From: JACRLW01 sp046349595
Lineage (GTDB): Bacteria; Planctomycetota; UBA1135; UBA2386
Direction: 5' to 3'
NCBI GenBank assembly: GCA_046349595.1
Contig: JAXMCA010000001.1
Coordinates: forward strand, 3,348,001-3,412,000
Length of the DNA stretch: 64,000 nt
Shown here: positions 17,731 to 28,519 of the stretch, piece by piece
How the letters are laid out: every line of letters begins with the position of its first letter
Position numbering within the stretch: the first letter of the stretch is position 1
The notes under the pieces: model-generated
What the model was told of the DNA's origin: nothing
Databases searched by the model: none
What the model saw: only the letters and a program-made list of their open reading frames with translations
Made by a program: the position numbers and the translations under genes

Positions 17731-18192
17731 ATGCTCCGCTTCCAGAAGATCATGGTGCCGACCGATTTCTCGGCGGCCTCCAAGCAGGCGTTCCTCTACG
17801 CGCGGGAACTCGCGAAGCTGCACGGTGCCGAGGTGCTCGTGGTCCACGTCGTCGAGGTCCCGCACTACCCGACCCTGTTCGAGGGCACCGCGATGGTGGT
17901 GCCGCCGCTCGACGAGACGGTGCGGCGTGAACTGACCGGTCAGCTCGATCGCCTGATCGAGAGCGAGTTCACCGCGCAGGGCGTGAGCGCGAGGCGGCTG
18001 CTCCGCGACGGCTCCCCACGTCACGAGCTCCTCGCCTGCGCGCGCGACGAGCAGGCCGACCTGCTGGTGATCGCGACGCACGGCTACACCGGTCTGCGCC
18101 ACGTCTTCCTCGGCAGCACCACCGAGCAGGTGGTGCGCGAGGCGCCCTGCCCGGTGCTCACGGTCCGCGCGCGTCCCGAGGGTCCCGCGTGA
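17731..18192 (+). CDS. universal stress protein (UspA family, ATP-binding type)
   Basis: A 153-residue single-domain USP starting MLRFQKIMVPTDFSAASK, ending with the ATP-binding signature THGYTGLRHVFLGSTTEQVV and then APCPVLTVR. Glycines and the GST of the nucleotide loop are intact, so it belongs to the ATP-binding branch. It is 134 bases after the CYTH-CHAD gene; that gap shows no clear terminator. Its stop overlaps the GTG start of the next membrane protein (GTGA), so the two are translationally coupled. Confidence 0.9.
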   Translation: MLRFQKIMVPTDFSAASKQAFLYARELAKLHGAEVLVVHVVEVPHYPTLFEGTAMVVPPLDETVRRELTGQLDRLIESEFTAQGVSARRLLRDGSPRHELLACARDEQADLLVIATHGYTGLRHVFLGSTTEQVVREAPCPVLTVRARPEGPA

Positions 18193-19652
18193 GGCGTTTC
18201 ATCCTCGGGGCGTGGCTGGTGCTCGGCGCCGTGTTCGGCGGCGTGGCCTGGGGCATCGCGATCCCGGACGCGTGGCGCCTCGTCTATGGCGTGGTGCCCG
18301 TCGTCGGCATCGCGATCCTCGTGATCACCATCTCACGGCTGCGCGAGGGCGAACGCATCCCCGTCGCGGGCGCCTCGCGCCTGATCGTCTACTGCTTGGT
18401 GGCGAGTGCGGTGGTCCAGGTTCTGCTGTTCTCGCCGTTCTTCGCGCCGCGCGCCTTCCTGGCCATGCACCTCGCGATCGTCGCGGGTGCCGCAACCCTG
18501 TTGTGGCGCGGCAAGCATCGCCCCGGCGCCCCTGCGATCCCGCTGCTCGCCGATGTCGTCTGCGCGGGCTTCCTGATCCTCCTGCTCGGCGCCGAGGCCA
18601 CGCTGCGCGTCTGGGCGTCCCTGGAGCCAAGGGCTCTGTTCGCACAGCGCGACATGACGCCCTCGGCACGCCTCGCCGCGATGCGATTCGCACCGGGCCG
18701 CATCGTCGACGGAACCCCGGCCAATCAGGACGGCTTCCGCGATGCGACCTTCGACCACCAGGAGGGGCGACGCAGCGTGCTGGTGCTCGGCGATCGCGCC
18801 TTCGCGCTCGGAGTGCCCGCCCCCTACGCACCCACCGCGATCGCGAGTGCGGCGACGCCGGACACGGTGTTCTGGAACGCCACGCTGCCGTCGACCGGCC
18901 CGCTCGAGGCCGAGGAGCTGCTCCATCGGCTCGCATCGGAGGTGCGGCCCGATGCCGTCGTTCACGTGATCTCGCTCGACGACGACCTCGTCGACCTCGA
19001 TCGCACGCCGGAGCCGTGGACAACCTGGGCCATGGTCCTCGATCGCGAGAACGTGCTCTCCGCTCTCCTCGTCGACCGCATCCTCGCGCGCATCGAGGAG
19101 AACGGCCGCCTCGGCGACCGCGCCGATCCGCCGCTGCTCGAACGCGTCGACTCGCGCGATGCGTTGCGTGCGAAGCTCCCCTGGCTCGACGATCCGAAGC
19201 TCGAGCGGCCGCGGCTGTCCGTCGAGACGATTCGCGCACGGTCTCGCCGCGCGATCGCTGCATCGGCGGGATCCGCAGGCCGGGCACGCGCGACGCAGCT
19301 TGTCGCCGTCGAGGCGCGCATGGCGAACTTCGCGGCGGAGAAGGGCATCGCCTTCGGCACGATGGTCCTGCCCGCGCGCTACCAGATCGACGACGCGCTG
19401 TGGGAGCAGGTGGGCGGCGAAGCCGATCGCGATGCGCCGCGCGCCGAGATCGTGCAGGGCCTGCGTGCCCACGACATCCGCACCCAGGACCTCGCGGTGC
19501 TGTTCGGTGCGATTCCGCGGGCGAGTGCGCTGCGCGAGCACCTGTTCCACAGCGGCGATCTCGCGCTCGGCGTCGAAGGCGCGCGGCTCGCGGGAGACGG
19601 ACTGAAGGCCCTGTGCGCGCAGCTCCTTCCGCAGAGGGACGGACCGAAGTGA
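18189..19652 (+). CDS. membrane protein with a degenerate SGNH/GDSL-like domain
   Basis: A 487-residue protein. Four hydrophobic spans fill about residues 1-150; the rest reads like the SGNH-hydrolase domain common in planctomycete membrane proteins. The nucleophile block, normally GDSxTxG, is here LVLGDRAFALGVPAP: the Ser is Arg. The C-terminal Asp-x-x-His region reads LFHSGDLALGVEGARLAGDG and lacks the His. The domain therefore looks catalytically dead and may bind a ligand or partner. The start is GTG, overlapping the USP stop, and the gene overlaps dtd at its end (GTGA). Confidence 0.75.
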   Translation: MRRFILGAWLVLGAVFGGVAWGIAIPDAWRLVYGVVPVVGIAILVITISRLREGERIPVAGASRLIVYCLVASAVVQVLLFSPFFAPRAFLAMHLAIVAGAATLLWRGKHRPGAPAIPLLADVVCAGFLILLLGAEATLRVWASLEPRALFAQRDMTPSARLAAMRFAPGRIVDGTPANQDGFRDATFDHQEGRRSVLVLGDRAFALGVPAPYAPTAIASAATPDTVFWNATLPSTGPLEAEELLHRLASEVRPDAVVHVISLDDDLVDLDRTPEPWTTWAMVLDRENVLSALLVDRILARIEENGRLGDRADPPLLERVDSRDALRAKLPWLDDPKLERPRLSVETIRARSRRAIAASAGSAGRARATQLVAVEARMANFAAEKGIAFGTMVLPARYQIDDALWEQVGGEADRDAPRAEIVQGLRAHDIRTQDLAVLFGAIPRASALREHLFHSGDLALGVEGARLAGDGLKALCAQLLPQRDGPK

Positions 19653-20101
19653 AGACCGTGGTCCAGCGTGTCTCGCGCGCACAGGTGCGCGTCGACGGCG
19701 AGATCGTCGGAGCGATCAGCAAGGGTGCGTTGCTGCTGGTCGGCGTCGAGCGCGGTGATTCCGAGGCCGATGCCGACGTCACGGCGGCCAAGATCGCCAA
19801 GCTGCGCTTCTTCCCGGGCGCGACCCCGATGGACCGCACGCTCGGAGAGGTCGACGGTGGCGCGTTGGTGGTCAGCCAATTCACGCTCGCCGGCGCGGTC
19901 GCGAAGGGCAATCGCCCGAGCTTCACCGAGGCGGAGGATCCGGCGCGCGCCGAACAGCTCTACCTGCGCGTCGTGGAGGGCCTGCGGGACAGCGGCCTGC
20001 GGGTCGCGACCGGGCGCTTCCGCGCGGCGATGGAGGTCGAACTCTGCAACGACGGCCCGGTCACCCTGCTGGTGTTCGCGCGCGACGGCCGCGTGCTGTG
20101 A
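19649..20101 (+). CDS. dtd: D-aminoacyl-tRNA deacylase
   Basis: A 150-residue DTD that removes D-amino acids (and glycine from tRNA-Ala) from mischarged tRNA. It has both hallmark motifs, SQFTLAG and NDGPVT (the Gly-cisPro pocket is GPVT here), and the usual opening KTVVQRVSRAQVRVDGE. The GTG start overlaps the stop of the membrane protein gene by four bases. It is the last gene of the 14.4-20.1 kb plus-strand run and converges on the GT-C-like gene with a 9-base gap. Confidence 0.95.
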   Translation: MKTVVQRVSRAQVRVDGEIVGAISKGALLLVGVERGDSEADADVTAAKIAKLRFFPGATPMDRTLGEVDGGALVVSQFTLAGAVAKGNRPSFTEAEDPARAEQLYLRVVEGLRDSGLRVATGRFRAAMEVELCNDGPVTLLVFARDGRVL

Positions 20102-20110
20102 GTTCCGCGG

Positions 20111-21649
20111 TCAGATCAGACGCCAGACCGAGTGCGAGCTGGTGTAGATCGGCCAGTGCAACGCGATGCCGCTCCCGAGCATCACGAGCGCGAACACCGC
20201 GGTGAGCACGAGGCCGCCGCGCGGACCGAGCAGACGTGCGAAGCCGAGCGTGGTGAGGATCGCGAGCGCGGGCAGGCATGCGGCGACCAGACGTCCCTGG
20301 GTGAAGTACGGGTGCTCGCGTGTCGGGAAGCTGGCGTGATCGAAGTTCCATGCCAGCGAGATGCCGGCCATCACCAGGACCGCGAAGGCGACGCTCGCGC
20401 CGAGAGCGAGACCTGCTCCGCGCGTGCTGCGCAGTCGGGGTTCACGGTTGCGGAGCAAGGCGAACAGGCCGACCGTCGGCAACACGAGGTAGCCGAGGTC
20501 CATCCAAACGTGGCGCAGCGGATGTCCGTGGAACCACAGGTCGCCACGCCACAACTGCGTTGCGATCTCCGAGAAGAAGGTCCACGCTCCTGCCGGCGTG
20601 AACATCGGATGGTGCAGCAGGCCATCCAGGGTCTGCGGGCCCAGATGCGTGAGGGCGACCTTGTGCTCGCCGCCGTGCCACATGCCGAGCACGATCCGCG
20701 CGTAGAGCACCCAAGCGACGATCGGCACGAGGAAGCCGCACGCGATCGGGACCAGGCGTCGCCACTCGCGTCCGCAGCGGATCAGGAGCAGCAGCCAGGC
20801 CGCGGCACTGGCGTGCAAGGTGGTGAGCTTGGCCAGCAACGGCAGGGCGAGGACGACGCCGCCGACGAAGGCGAGTGAACCGCGACACGGGCGGGAGGAC
20901 AGCGCGAAGGCGCACAGCAGCGTCGCCGGGCCGAGAAGCAGGTCCGGTGCGTCGTTGCTGACGCAGGCCGCCACGTCCTGTCCGGCGACGGCGACCAAGA
21001 GCGCGGCACCGAGCGCGACCGACGGAACGCCGGGAACGGCGACGCACGCCAGGCGATAGGTCAAGAGCACCGCACCGGCAGCGAACAGTGCGCCGAGGAG
21101 GCGCACCCACAACACCTGTGCGGCACCGTCCACGCCGAGCAGCCTGCCGAACCTCAGCCAGGTCCCGGCGAACAGCCCGTAGGCCGGCGGCTCGAAGGCC
21201 TCGTAGTTGGGGCTGCGATCGCGCGCCGCCTCGATGTTCCGCGCGAGCATGGTCTCGATCGCCGCGACCGTGGTTGGGTCAGCCGCCATCGCCGCCGCGG
21301 CGGGATCGCGCGCGCGCAGGCGTGGGTCGACGAAGACCCCCGGCAGAACGCGCTTCCGCGGATCGGGGTCGGGCGCCACCAGCCAGTCACCGGACTGGAA
21401 GCGCGTGCCGATGTCGGCGACCTCCGGGTCGTAGCGATCGGAACCCGGCTCCGGCCACTGACCGCGCGCGTACTTGTGCACCGTGTCGAAGTGCGCGTCC
21501 TCGTCGAGGTGGACGAAGATCGGCAGGGTCGCCGCCAGGAGGGCGATCCTCAGCGACGCGAACAGCGCGAGGAGTCCGACGAGTCGACGACGGCGCGCGC
21601 GCCCCGCTGCGCCATCGGGTTCCGCCGCTCCTGCCGCGCCAACAACCAT
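20111..21649 (-). CDS. multi-span membrane protein, probable GT-C fold glycosyltransferase (DUF2142/PMT-like)
   Basis: A 512-residue protein with about 10-11 hydrophobic spans. After the first span is an acidic loop PIFVHLDEDAHFDTVHKYA, and further on SPNYEAFEPPAYGLFAGTW. An Asp/Glu pair and an ExxPP-type loop in the first extracytoplasmic segments are typical of GT-C glycosyltransferases using polyprenyl-phosphate sugars. Glycan transfer at the membrane is therefore likely, but acceptor and donor are unknown. It lies downstream of clpB on the same strand, separated by a strong hairpin, so it is probably transcribed independently. Confidence 0.7.
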   Translation of the reverse strand: MVVGAAGAAEPDGAAGRARRRRLVGLLALFASLRIALLAATLPIFVHLDEDAHFDTVHKYARGQWPEPGSDRYDPEVADIGTRFQSGDWLVAPDPDPRKRVLPGVFVDPRLRARDPAAAAMAADPTTVAAIETMLARNIEAARDRSPNYEAFEPPAYGLFAGTWLRFGRLLGVDGAAQVLWVRLLGALFAAGAVLLTYRLACVAVPGVPSVALGAALLVAVAGQDVAACVSNDAPDLLLGPATLLCAFALSSRPCRGSLAFVGGVVLALPLLAKLTTLHASAAAWLLLLIRCGREWRRLVPIACGFLVPIVAWVLYARIVLGMWHGGEHKVALTHLGPQTLDGLLHHPMFTPAGAWTFFSEIATQLWRGDLWFHGHPLRHVWMDLGYLVLPTVGLFALLRNREPRLRSTRGAGLALGASVAFAVLVMAGISLAWNFDHASFPTREHPYFTQGRLVAACLPALAILTTLGFARLLGPRGGLVLTAVFALVMLGSGIALHWPIYTSSHSVWRLI

Positions 21650-21667
21650 CGGCGCAGGATGCTGCCC

Positions 21668-21702
21668 GATCCGTGGCGCCGGGCAAAGACCCGGCGCCCG
21701 GA

Positions 21703-21704
<2 letters not shown>
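21668..21704 (-). terminator. strong GC hairpin at the clpB stop
   Basis: GGCGCCGGG (21675-21683) and CCCGGCGCC (21690-21698) pair perfectly around the loop CAAAGA. The stem continues, after a small internal loop, with GATCC (21668-21672) and GGATC (21700-21704). It overlaps the clpB stop codon (21703-21705). No T-tract follows on the minus strand, so it would be a non-canonical terminator or an mRNA 3'-end stabiliser. Confidence 0.55.
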
Positions 21705-24330
<2,626 letters not shown>

Positions 24331-24338
24331 GTGATCGT

Positions 24339-24344
24339 CCTCCT
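24339..24344 (-). promoter_or_regulatory. ribosome binding site of clpB
   Basis: AGGAGG on the minus strand, eight bases before the clpB ATG at 24330. It is one of the strongest Shine-Dalgarno sequences in the window and fits high expression. Confidence 0.85.
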
Positions 24345-24364
24345 GGTGTGAATGCCCTTGGATG

Positions 24365-25321
24365 TCATCCCTGCCGCTGCCCGTCCTGCGGCCGGAACCG
24401 TGCCTTGCTGCGCAACTCCTCGAACAGCCTGCGCTCGTCGTCGCTCAGCTCCGCGGGCACGACGATGCGCAGCTTGACCAGCAGATCGCCGCGCTCCGTT
24501 GCCGAGCGCGGCATGCCGAGCCCACGCAGGCGCAAGGTCTGTCCGCTCTGCGATCCGGGGGCGACCTTCAGCTCGACCTTGCCGTCGAGCGTGTCGACGT
24601 CGACCTTCGCGCCGAGAGCCGCGTCCCAAGGCGTGACGTCGACCTGCGTACGCAGGTCGGAGCCCTCGAGCGCGAAGCGCGGATCGGCATCGACTGCGAC
24701 ACGCAGGTAGAGATCACCGGCCGGACCGCCGCCGCGTCCTTCGCCGCCCTGTCCGGCGAGGCGGATGCGCGTGCCGTGCGTGGTGCCCTGCGGAATCGAG
24801 ACCGCGAGGTTCCGCGTCGCACCCGACTCGCTGCGCAGCTTGACCTCGGTCTTGCCGCCGCGCCGGAGTTCCGCGAGCGAAAGGTGCAGTTCGGCCTCGA
24901 CGTCGTCGCCGCGCATCGCGCGCGCCCGCCCCGCACCGCCGAAGCGATCGCCGAAGCCGTCGAAGCCGCCGCCGAAGCCACGGCCTCCGAACAGCGAGGC
25001 GAAGAAGTCGCTGAAGTCGGACGGCCCGCCATCGCCCCCCGCGAACTCGAAGTGCCGGCTCTCCCAACCCGGCGGCGGGGTGAACTCCTGGCCCTGCTGC
25101 CAGCTGGAGCCGAGCTGGTCGTACTTCTTGCGCTTGTCGGGATCCTTGAGGACCTCGTAGGCCTCGTTGACCTCCTTGAAGCGCTCGCCCGCCTTGGGGT
25201 CCTTGCTGACGTCCGGATGGTACTTGCGCGCGAGCTCGCGGAAGGCCTTCTGGATCTGCTCGGGCGTCGCGTCGCGGGCGACGCCGAGGATCTCGTAGTA
25301 GTCCTTGTAGTGCAGGCTCAT
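24365..25321 (-). CDS. cbpA: DnaJ-type co-chaperone without zinc finger (CbpA-like)
   Basis: A 318-residue J-domain protein. The J domain (residues 1-75) carries the HPD motif in ARKYHPDVSKDP. A Gly/Phe-rich linker follows (SLFGGRGFGGGFDGFGDRFG), then two C-terminal beta-sandwich substrate domains. There is no CxxCxGxG zinc module, so it is the CbpA class rather than DnaJ proper. It recruits and stimulates DnaK. GGGAG lies seven bases before the ATG. clpB follows on the same strand; no CIRCE element is visible upstream. Confidence 0.95.
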   Translation of the reverse strand: MSLHYKDYYEILGVARDATPEQIQKAFRELARKYHPDVSKDPKAGERFKEVNEAYEVLKDPDKRKKYDQLGSSWQQGQEFTPPPGWESRHFEFAGGDGGPSDFSDFFASLFGGRGFGGGFDGFGDRFGGAGRARAMRGDDVEAELHLSLAELRRGGKTEVKLRSESGATRNLAVSIPQGTTHGTRIRLAGQGGEGRGGGPAGDLYLRVAVDADPRFALEGSDLRTQVDVTPWDAALGAKVDVDTLDGKVELKVAPGSQSGQTLRLRGLGMPRSATERGDLLVKLRIVVPAELSDDERRLFEELRSKARFRPQDGQRQG

Positions 25322-25505
25322 GCGTCAGCTCCCAGGCGGTCGACCGCCGCGGAGAGCACAACGCATGCCGCTGTCCCGGTTTTGCAGCGGCAGACGCATC
25401 ACGCAGCCCGCAATGGACTTAGGTCGCCGCTGCCCGACGCGCCCGCAAGCCCTGGCTGCCAGCGTGACAGGCCCGGATCGGCCGCAGGATGCTGCGGGGG
25501 AAAGT

Positions 25506-25520
25506 CTGTCAGCCTGACAG
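25506..25520. promoter_or_regulatory. perfect palindrome CTGTCAG-C-CTGACAG
   Basis: A 7-bp perfect inverted repeat with a one-base centre, immediately after the M56 peptidase stop and about 185 bases upstream of the dnaJ-type start. Another TGACAG lies at 25465-25470 in the same gap. The one-base centre cannot form a normal hairpin loop, so a protein-binding site for control of the dnaJ-clpB pair is more likely than a terminator. The rest of 25322-25505 shows no CIRCE or clear sigma-32 promoter. Confidence 0.4.
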
Positions 25521-27227
25521 TCAGAGCATCGAGTGCAGCAGACGGAGGCGGCGCTCCAGACGCTGCAGGTCACCACCCGGGGCGAGGCCCTTCTCGACCA
25601 GCGCCTTGCTGCGCGCGATCTCGGACTCGGTCGCCGCCATCTCGTCGGCGACGATCGCGCGGACGATCTTCTGCTTGCGCTGGGCGGACTCGAGTCGGAG
25701 CTGCACGCGCAGCTTGTCCTGCACCGGAGCACGGCCGCTGTCGACGAGCGGACCGGTGGTGGCGAGTTCGGCCTCGGCGAGTCGAGCTTCCGCATCGAGA
25801 TCGACCAGCCGCGTGGCGAGATCGACGAGCGCGGCGAGATCGTCGGGTGCCCGCGCGATCGGATCGCTGCGCGACGGTGTCGCCGTCGGATCGACGGCCA
25901 CCTCGACGACCTTCGACGGCAGACCGCTCGCATCGGCGACGAACAGCCGGTTGAGCAACGGCAGATCCGTCAACAGGGGAAGCTGCGGCGGCTTCGCCGC
26001 GTCGGTCGCGGCCTGCGTCGCGGTGACGTCGTCGAGCTGCGGCTGCGGCTTCTCCTGCCGGGCCATCGCCTTGGTCAGCGCGTCGATCGACTTGCGGAGA
26101 TCCTCGATCTGCGCACGCAGCTTGGCGTTCTCCTCGCGCAGGCTGCGCACCGTGTCGCCGCCGGGTTCCTGCGCAGGAGCGCGCACACCGAGGAAGGCAC
26201 CGCAGGTCGCCAGCACCACGACGGCGACGATCGCCTGGCTCGCACGGCGCAGGCGTGAGATGGACACTCTGAGTTCGCAATCTCTCTCGAGCAACATGTT
26301 CATCCTCCGGAAGAACTCGGAACGACGGCGGAACAGGGAGACGGCGAGCGGAGGCGCATGGCCCTCCGATGCCGCAAGACCGAGCAGGCTGCGCGCGTAG
26401 TCGGTGCGCTCGCCGTCGACCACTGCGGTCGCATCGGCGAGGACTTCGCTGGCGAAGCGCACCTCCTTGCGCAGCCACCACAGCACGGGGTGGAAGAACA
26501 GGACCGGCAGCAGCAGGGCGAACAGCACCTGGGCCTCGGGGTCCCGCGCGCGCAGGTGCGCGAACTCGTGGCGCAGCACGGCAGCTCGCGTCGCCGCTTG
26601 GCCGGATCCGGCCAGGGATTCGGGGAGCACGACGCACGGCCGGAGCAGACCGCAGCAGAAGGGACGGATCGGGCGCGCGACGAAGGACACGCGCGTACGA
26701 CGCGGCACGTCGACACCACCGAGTTCCTCGGGCCGTGCCGCCCGTGCGGAACGCAGGAGGCGCGCGAGTCGGATCCGACCCGCGCACAGCCACAGCGCGA
26801 CGAGCACACTGCCGATGCACCAGCTCGCGGCGAGGAGGCGCAGCGGATCGAAGCCCGGTGTCGGAGTCGCCGCGGGCCGCGCGTGCGTGACCGGGACGAG
26901 CTCGGCGAGCCGCTCCGCGAGCGGCCGGAGGTCATGTCCCCGCAGGTCGACCGCGGGCGCCGTGATTCCGCTCGCAGTCGCATCCACGACGGACGTGACC
27001 TCCGCGACGCCGCCCTCCGCGACCATCCCGAGACGCGGCAAGGGGATCGCGGCGAGGATCAGATAGACACCCACGGCGAGCACCGTGCGCACCCCGAGCC
27101 AACGACGCGCGAAGGGCTGCGACTGCAGGGCGACACCCACCGAACCGCAGGCGAGCACGATCGTCGCGCCCAGCAGCAGCACCGCGCCGTGCCGCGCCAC
27201 GAAGTCCACGACCGTGACGGCGTTCAC
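25521..27227 (-). CDS. BlaR1/MecR1-like M56 family membrane metallopeptidase
   Basis: A 568-residue sensor-protease. Membrane spans fall near 16-36, 45-62, 131-149 and 234-251. The zinc motif HEFAH is at 220-224 (VLRHEFAHLRARD), with a probable third ligand E261 in ASEVLADA, so the protease should be active. After one more span the C-terminus is a long helical coiled coil (SLREENAKLRAQIEDLRKSI onward) instead of a penicillin-binding sensor domain. It starts within the blaI stop (ATGA), the classic BlaI-BlaR arrangement, and presumably cleaves the repressor in response to an unknown envelope signal. Confidence 0.9.
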   Translation of the reverse strand: MNAVTVVDFVARHGAVLLLGATIVLACGSVGVALQSQPFARRWLGVRTVLAVGVYLILAAIPLPRLGMVAEGGVAEVTSVVDATASGITAPAVDLRGHDLRPLAERLAELVPVTHARPAATPTPGFDPLRLLAASWCIGSVLVALWLCAGRIRLARLLRSARAARPEELGGVDVPRRTRVSFVARPIRPFCCGLLRPCVVLPESLAGSGQAATRAAVLRHEFAHLRARDPEAQVLFALLLPVLFFHPVLWWLRKEVRFASEVLADATAVVDGERTDYARSLLGLAASEGHAPPLAVSLFRRRSEFFRRMNMLLERDCELRVSISRLRRASQAIVAVVVLATCGAFLGVRAPAQEPGGDTVRSLREENAKLRAQIEDLRKSIDALTKAMARQEKPQPQLDDVTATQAATDAAKPPQLPLLTDLPLLNRLFVADASGLPSKVVEVAVDPTATPSRSDPIARAPDDLAALVDLATRLVDLDAEARLAEAELATTGPLVDSGRAPVQDKLRVQLRLESAQRKQKIVRAIVADEMAATESEIARSKALVEKGLAPGGDLQRLERRLRLLHSML

Positions 27228-27628
27228 GACTTCCTCCGGCGCGCCGCGACTTTCGACTCGGCCGCATCGATCAGGCTGCGCAGCCGCGCGAGTTCCTCGG
27301 GATCGGGACGCTTCGCGTCGAAGGCACTGGCGACGAGCTGGTCGAGTGCGCCGTCGAACAGAGTCGACAGCAGCCCCGAGATCAGCGAACGGCTGGTCGA
27401 GTCACGCGCGATGCGGGCCTTGTAGACGAAGCTGCGTCCGTCGACGCGATGCGTGACGAAGCCCTTCTGCTCCATGACCCGCAGGAAGGCCTGCACCGTG
27501 TTCTGCACGATCGGCAGCTCCTCGCGGAGCACCTCGTAGACCTCGCGCACGGTGGCCTCGCCGCGCTCCCACAGCACCTTGAGGATCTGGAGTTCGCGTT
27601 CGGTCGGTTCCTGTTGGGGCTCGGTCAT
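27224..27628 (-). CDS. blaI: BlaI/MecI/CopY family transcriptional repressor
   Basis: A 134-residue winged-helix repressor with the family opening PTERELQILKVLWERGEATV, recognition helix around LPIVQNTVQAFLRVMEQKG and wing THRVDGRSFVYKA. The C-terminal half is the dimerisation part. It is probably cleaved or released by the adjacent M56 protease, with which it overlaps by four bases. A perfect palindrome just upstream (27654-27677) is the likely operator, implying autoregulation. No beta-lactamase gene is nearby; the symbol is by family only. Confidence 0.93.
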   Translation of the reverse strand: MTEPQQEPTERELQILKVLWERGEATVREVYEVLREELPIVQNTVQAFLRVMEQKGFVTHRVDGRSFVYKARIARDSTSRSLISGLLSTLFDGALDQLVASAFDAKRPDPEELARLRSLIDAAESKVAARRRKS

Positions 27629-27653
27629 CGCGCTCGCCTCGTCACCAGGACTT

Positions 27654-27677
27654 CTACGCTTAGAGTTCTAAGCGTAG
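27654..27677 (-). promoter_or_regulatory. BlaI-type operator palindrome
   Basis: CTACGCTTAGA and TCTAAGCGTAG form a perfect 11-bp inverted repeat with a two-base centre, ending 25 bases before the blaI ATG. Size and symmetry fit a dimeric winged-helix repressor such as BlaI, although the half-site differs from the classic TACA-TGTA core. The two-base centre rules out a normal hairpin. Confidence 0.75.
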
Positions 27678-27685
27678 GAAAGCAA
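27657..27685 (-). promoter_or_regulatory. putative promoter overlapping the blaI operator
   Basis: On the minus strand TTGCTT (27685-27680) and TAAGCG (27662-27657) are 17 bases apart. The whole spacer and the -10 box lie inside the palindrome, so repressor binding would block RNA polymerase. The -10 match is weak; the call depends on geometry. Confidence 0.45.
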
Positions 27686-27712
27686 GCGGTGTTCTTCCCG
27701 GCTCGTTGCGAC

Positions 27713-28510
27713 TCAGTCGACGACCACGCGCAGCGCGGTCAGGCCGTCGGACGGCACGCAGAGCGCGGTCTCGACGCGCTTCCTCCCCCGCTGCGCGATC
27801 AGCACGCAGGGCCCAGGGCGGACCGCGCGCAGCTCGAAGCGACCGTCCTTGCGGCTGGTCGAGACGGCCGCGGTTCCGGCGATCAACGCGTCGATCGAGC
27901 GGCGCGTCCCGGTCGACTGGTCGGGCGGCTCCTCGCGCTCGACACGGAGTCGCCAACCCTTCTGCGGCGTGCCGCTCGCATCGACGACCCGACCGGCGAG
28001 CGCGCCGAGCATCGCGCCGAGCTGCAGTTGGACCGGTCCGAGTTCCGTTCCCGCGCGATGGGCGCCGAGCCCGACGCCGAACCGAGCCTGGATCGCCGGC
28101 GCGGCGCCCTCCTCCCAGGCGATCAACGCCGCGCTCGGATCGGGCCAAGTGGAGCATCGCAGCACGAAGCGTCCCTGGGTGTCGCTGTGCGTCCGCTGTC
28201 CTCCGAGGGTCACCTGTGCCGCGGTCGCCGGACGACCGTCGGCGCGGAACACCGCACCGGAGATCGTCAGAAGGGTCGGCCGTGGTGTCGGCGGTGTCGG
28301 CACGGCGCGCGGAGTCGTCACCTCGACGGCCACCGCCTCGCGATGGTCCGCGGTAGGCGACGCGGCGTACCGCGGCCCCAACGCGCCGGCCTCGTCGCCG
28401 CGGCTAGCGATCTGCTGCGCAGCCGGACTTCCAGGAGACGAGCCCGCGGCGAACCAGGCGGTCGCCGCGAGCATCGCACCGGCAAGGGAGAGCAGCAGTC
28501 CGGCGCGCAT
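27713..28510 (-). CDS. exported protein with a carboxypeptidase regulatory-like beta-sandwich
   Basis: A 265-residue protein with an N-terminal signal or anchor (LLLSLAGAMLAATAWFAAG), then a Pro/Thr-rich linker and one or two beta-sandwich units. TISGAVFRADGRPATAAQVTL and LAGRVVDASGTPQKGWRLRV are typical of the CarboxypepD_reg-like fold, and GRFELRAVRPGPCVL closes the second unit. Such domains are structural or carbohydrate-binding; no catalytic site is visible. It follows the PPC/Ig lipoprotein on the same strand by 9 bases and probably belongs to that transcript. Confidence 0.7.
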   Translation of the reverse strand: MRAGLLLSLAGAMLAATAWFAAGSSPGSPAAQQIASRGDEAGALGPRYAASPTADHREAVAVEVTTPRAVPTPPTPRPTLLTISGAVFRADGRPATAAQVTLGGQRTHSDTQGRFVLRCSTWPDPSAALIAWEEGAAPAIQARFGVGLGAHRAGTELGPVQLQLGAMLGALAGRVVDASGTPQKGWRLRVEREEPPDQSTGTRRSIDALIAGTAAVSTSRKDGRFELRAVRPGPCVLIAQRGRKRVETALCVPSDGLTALRVVVD

Positions 28511-28519
28511 GTTCCGCGC

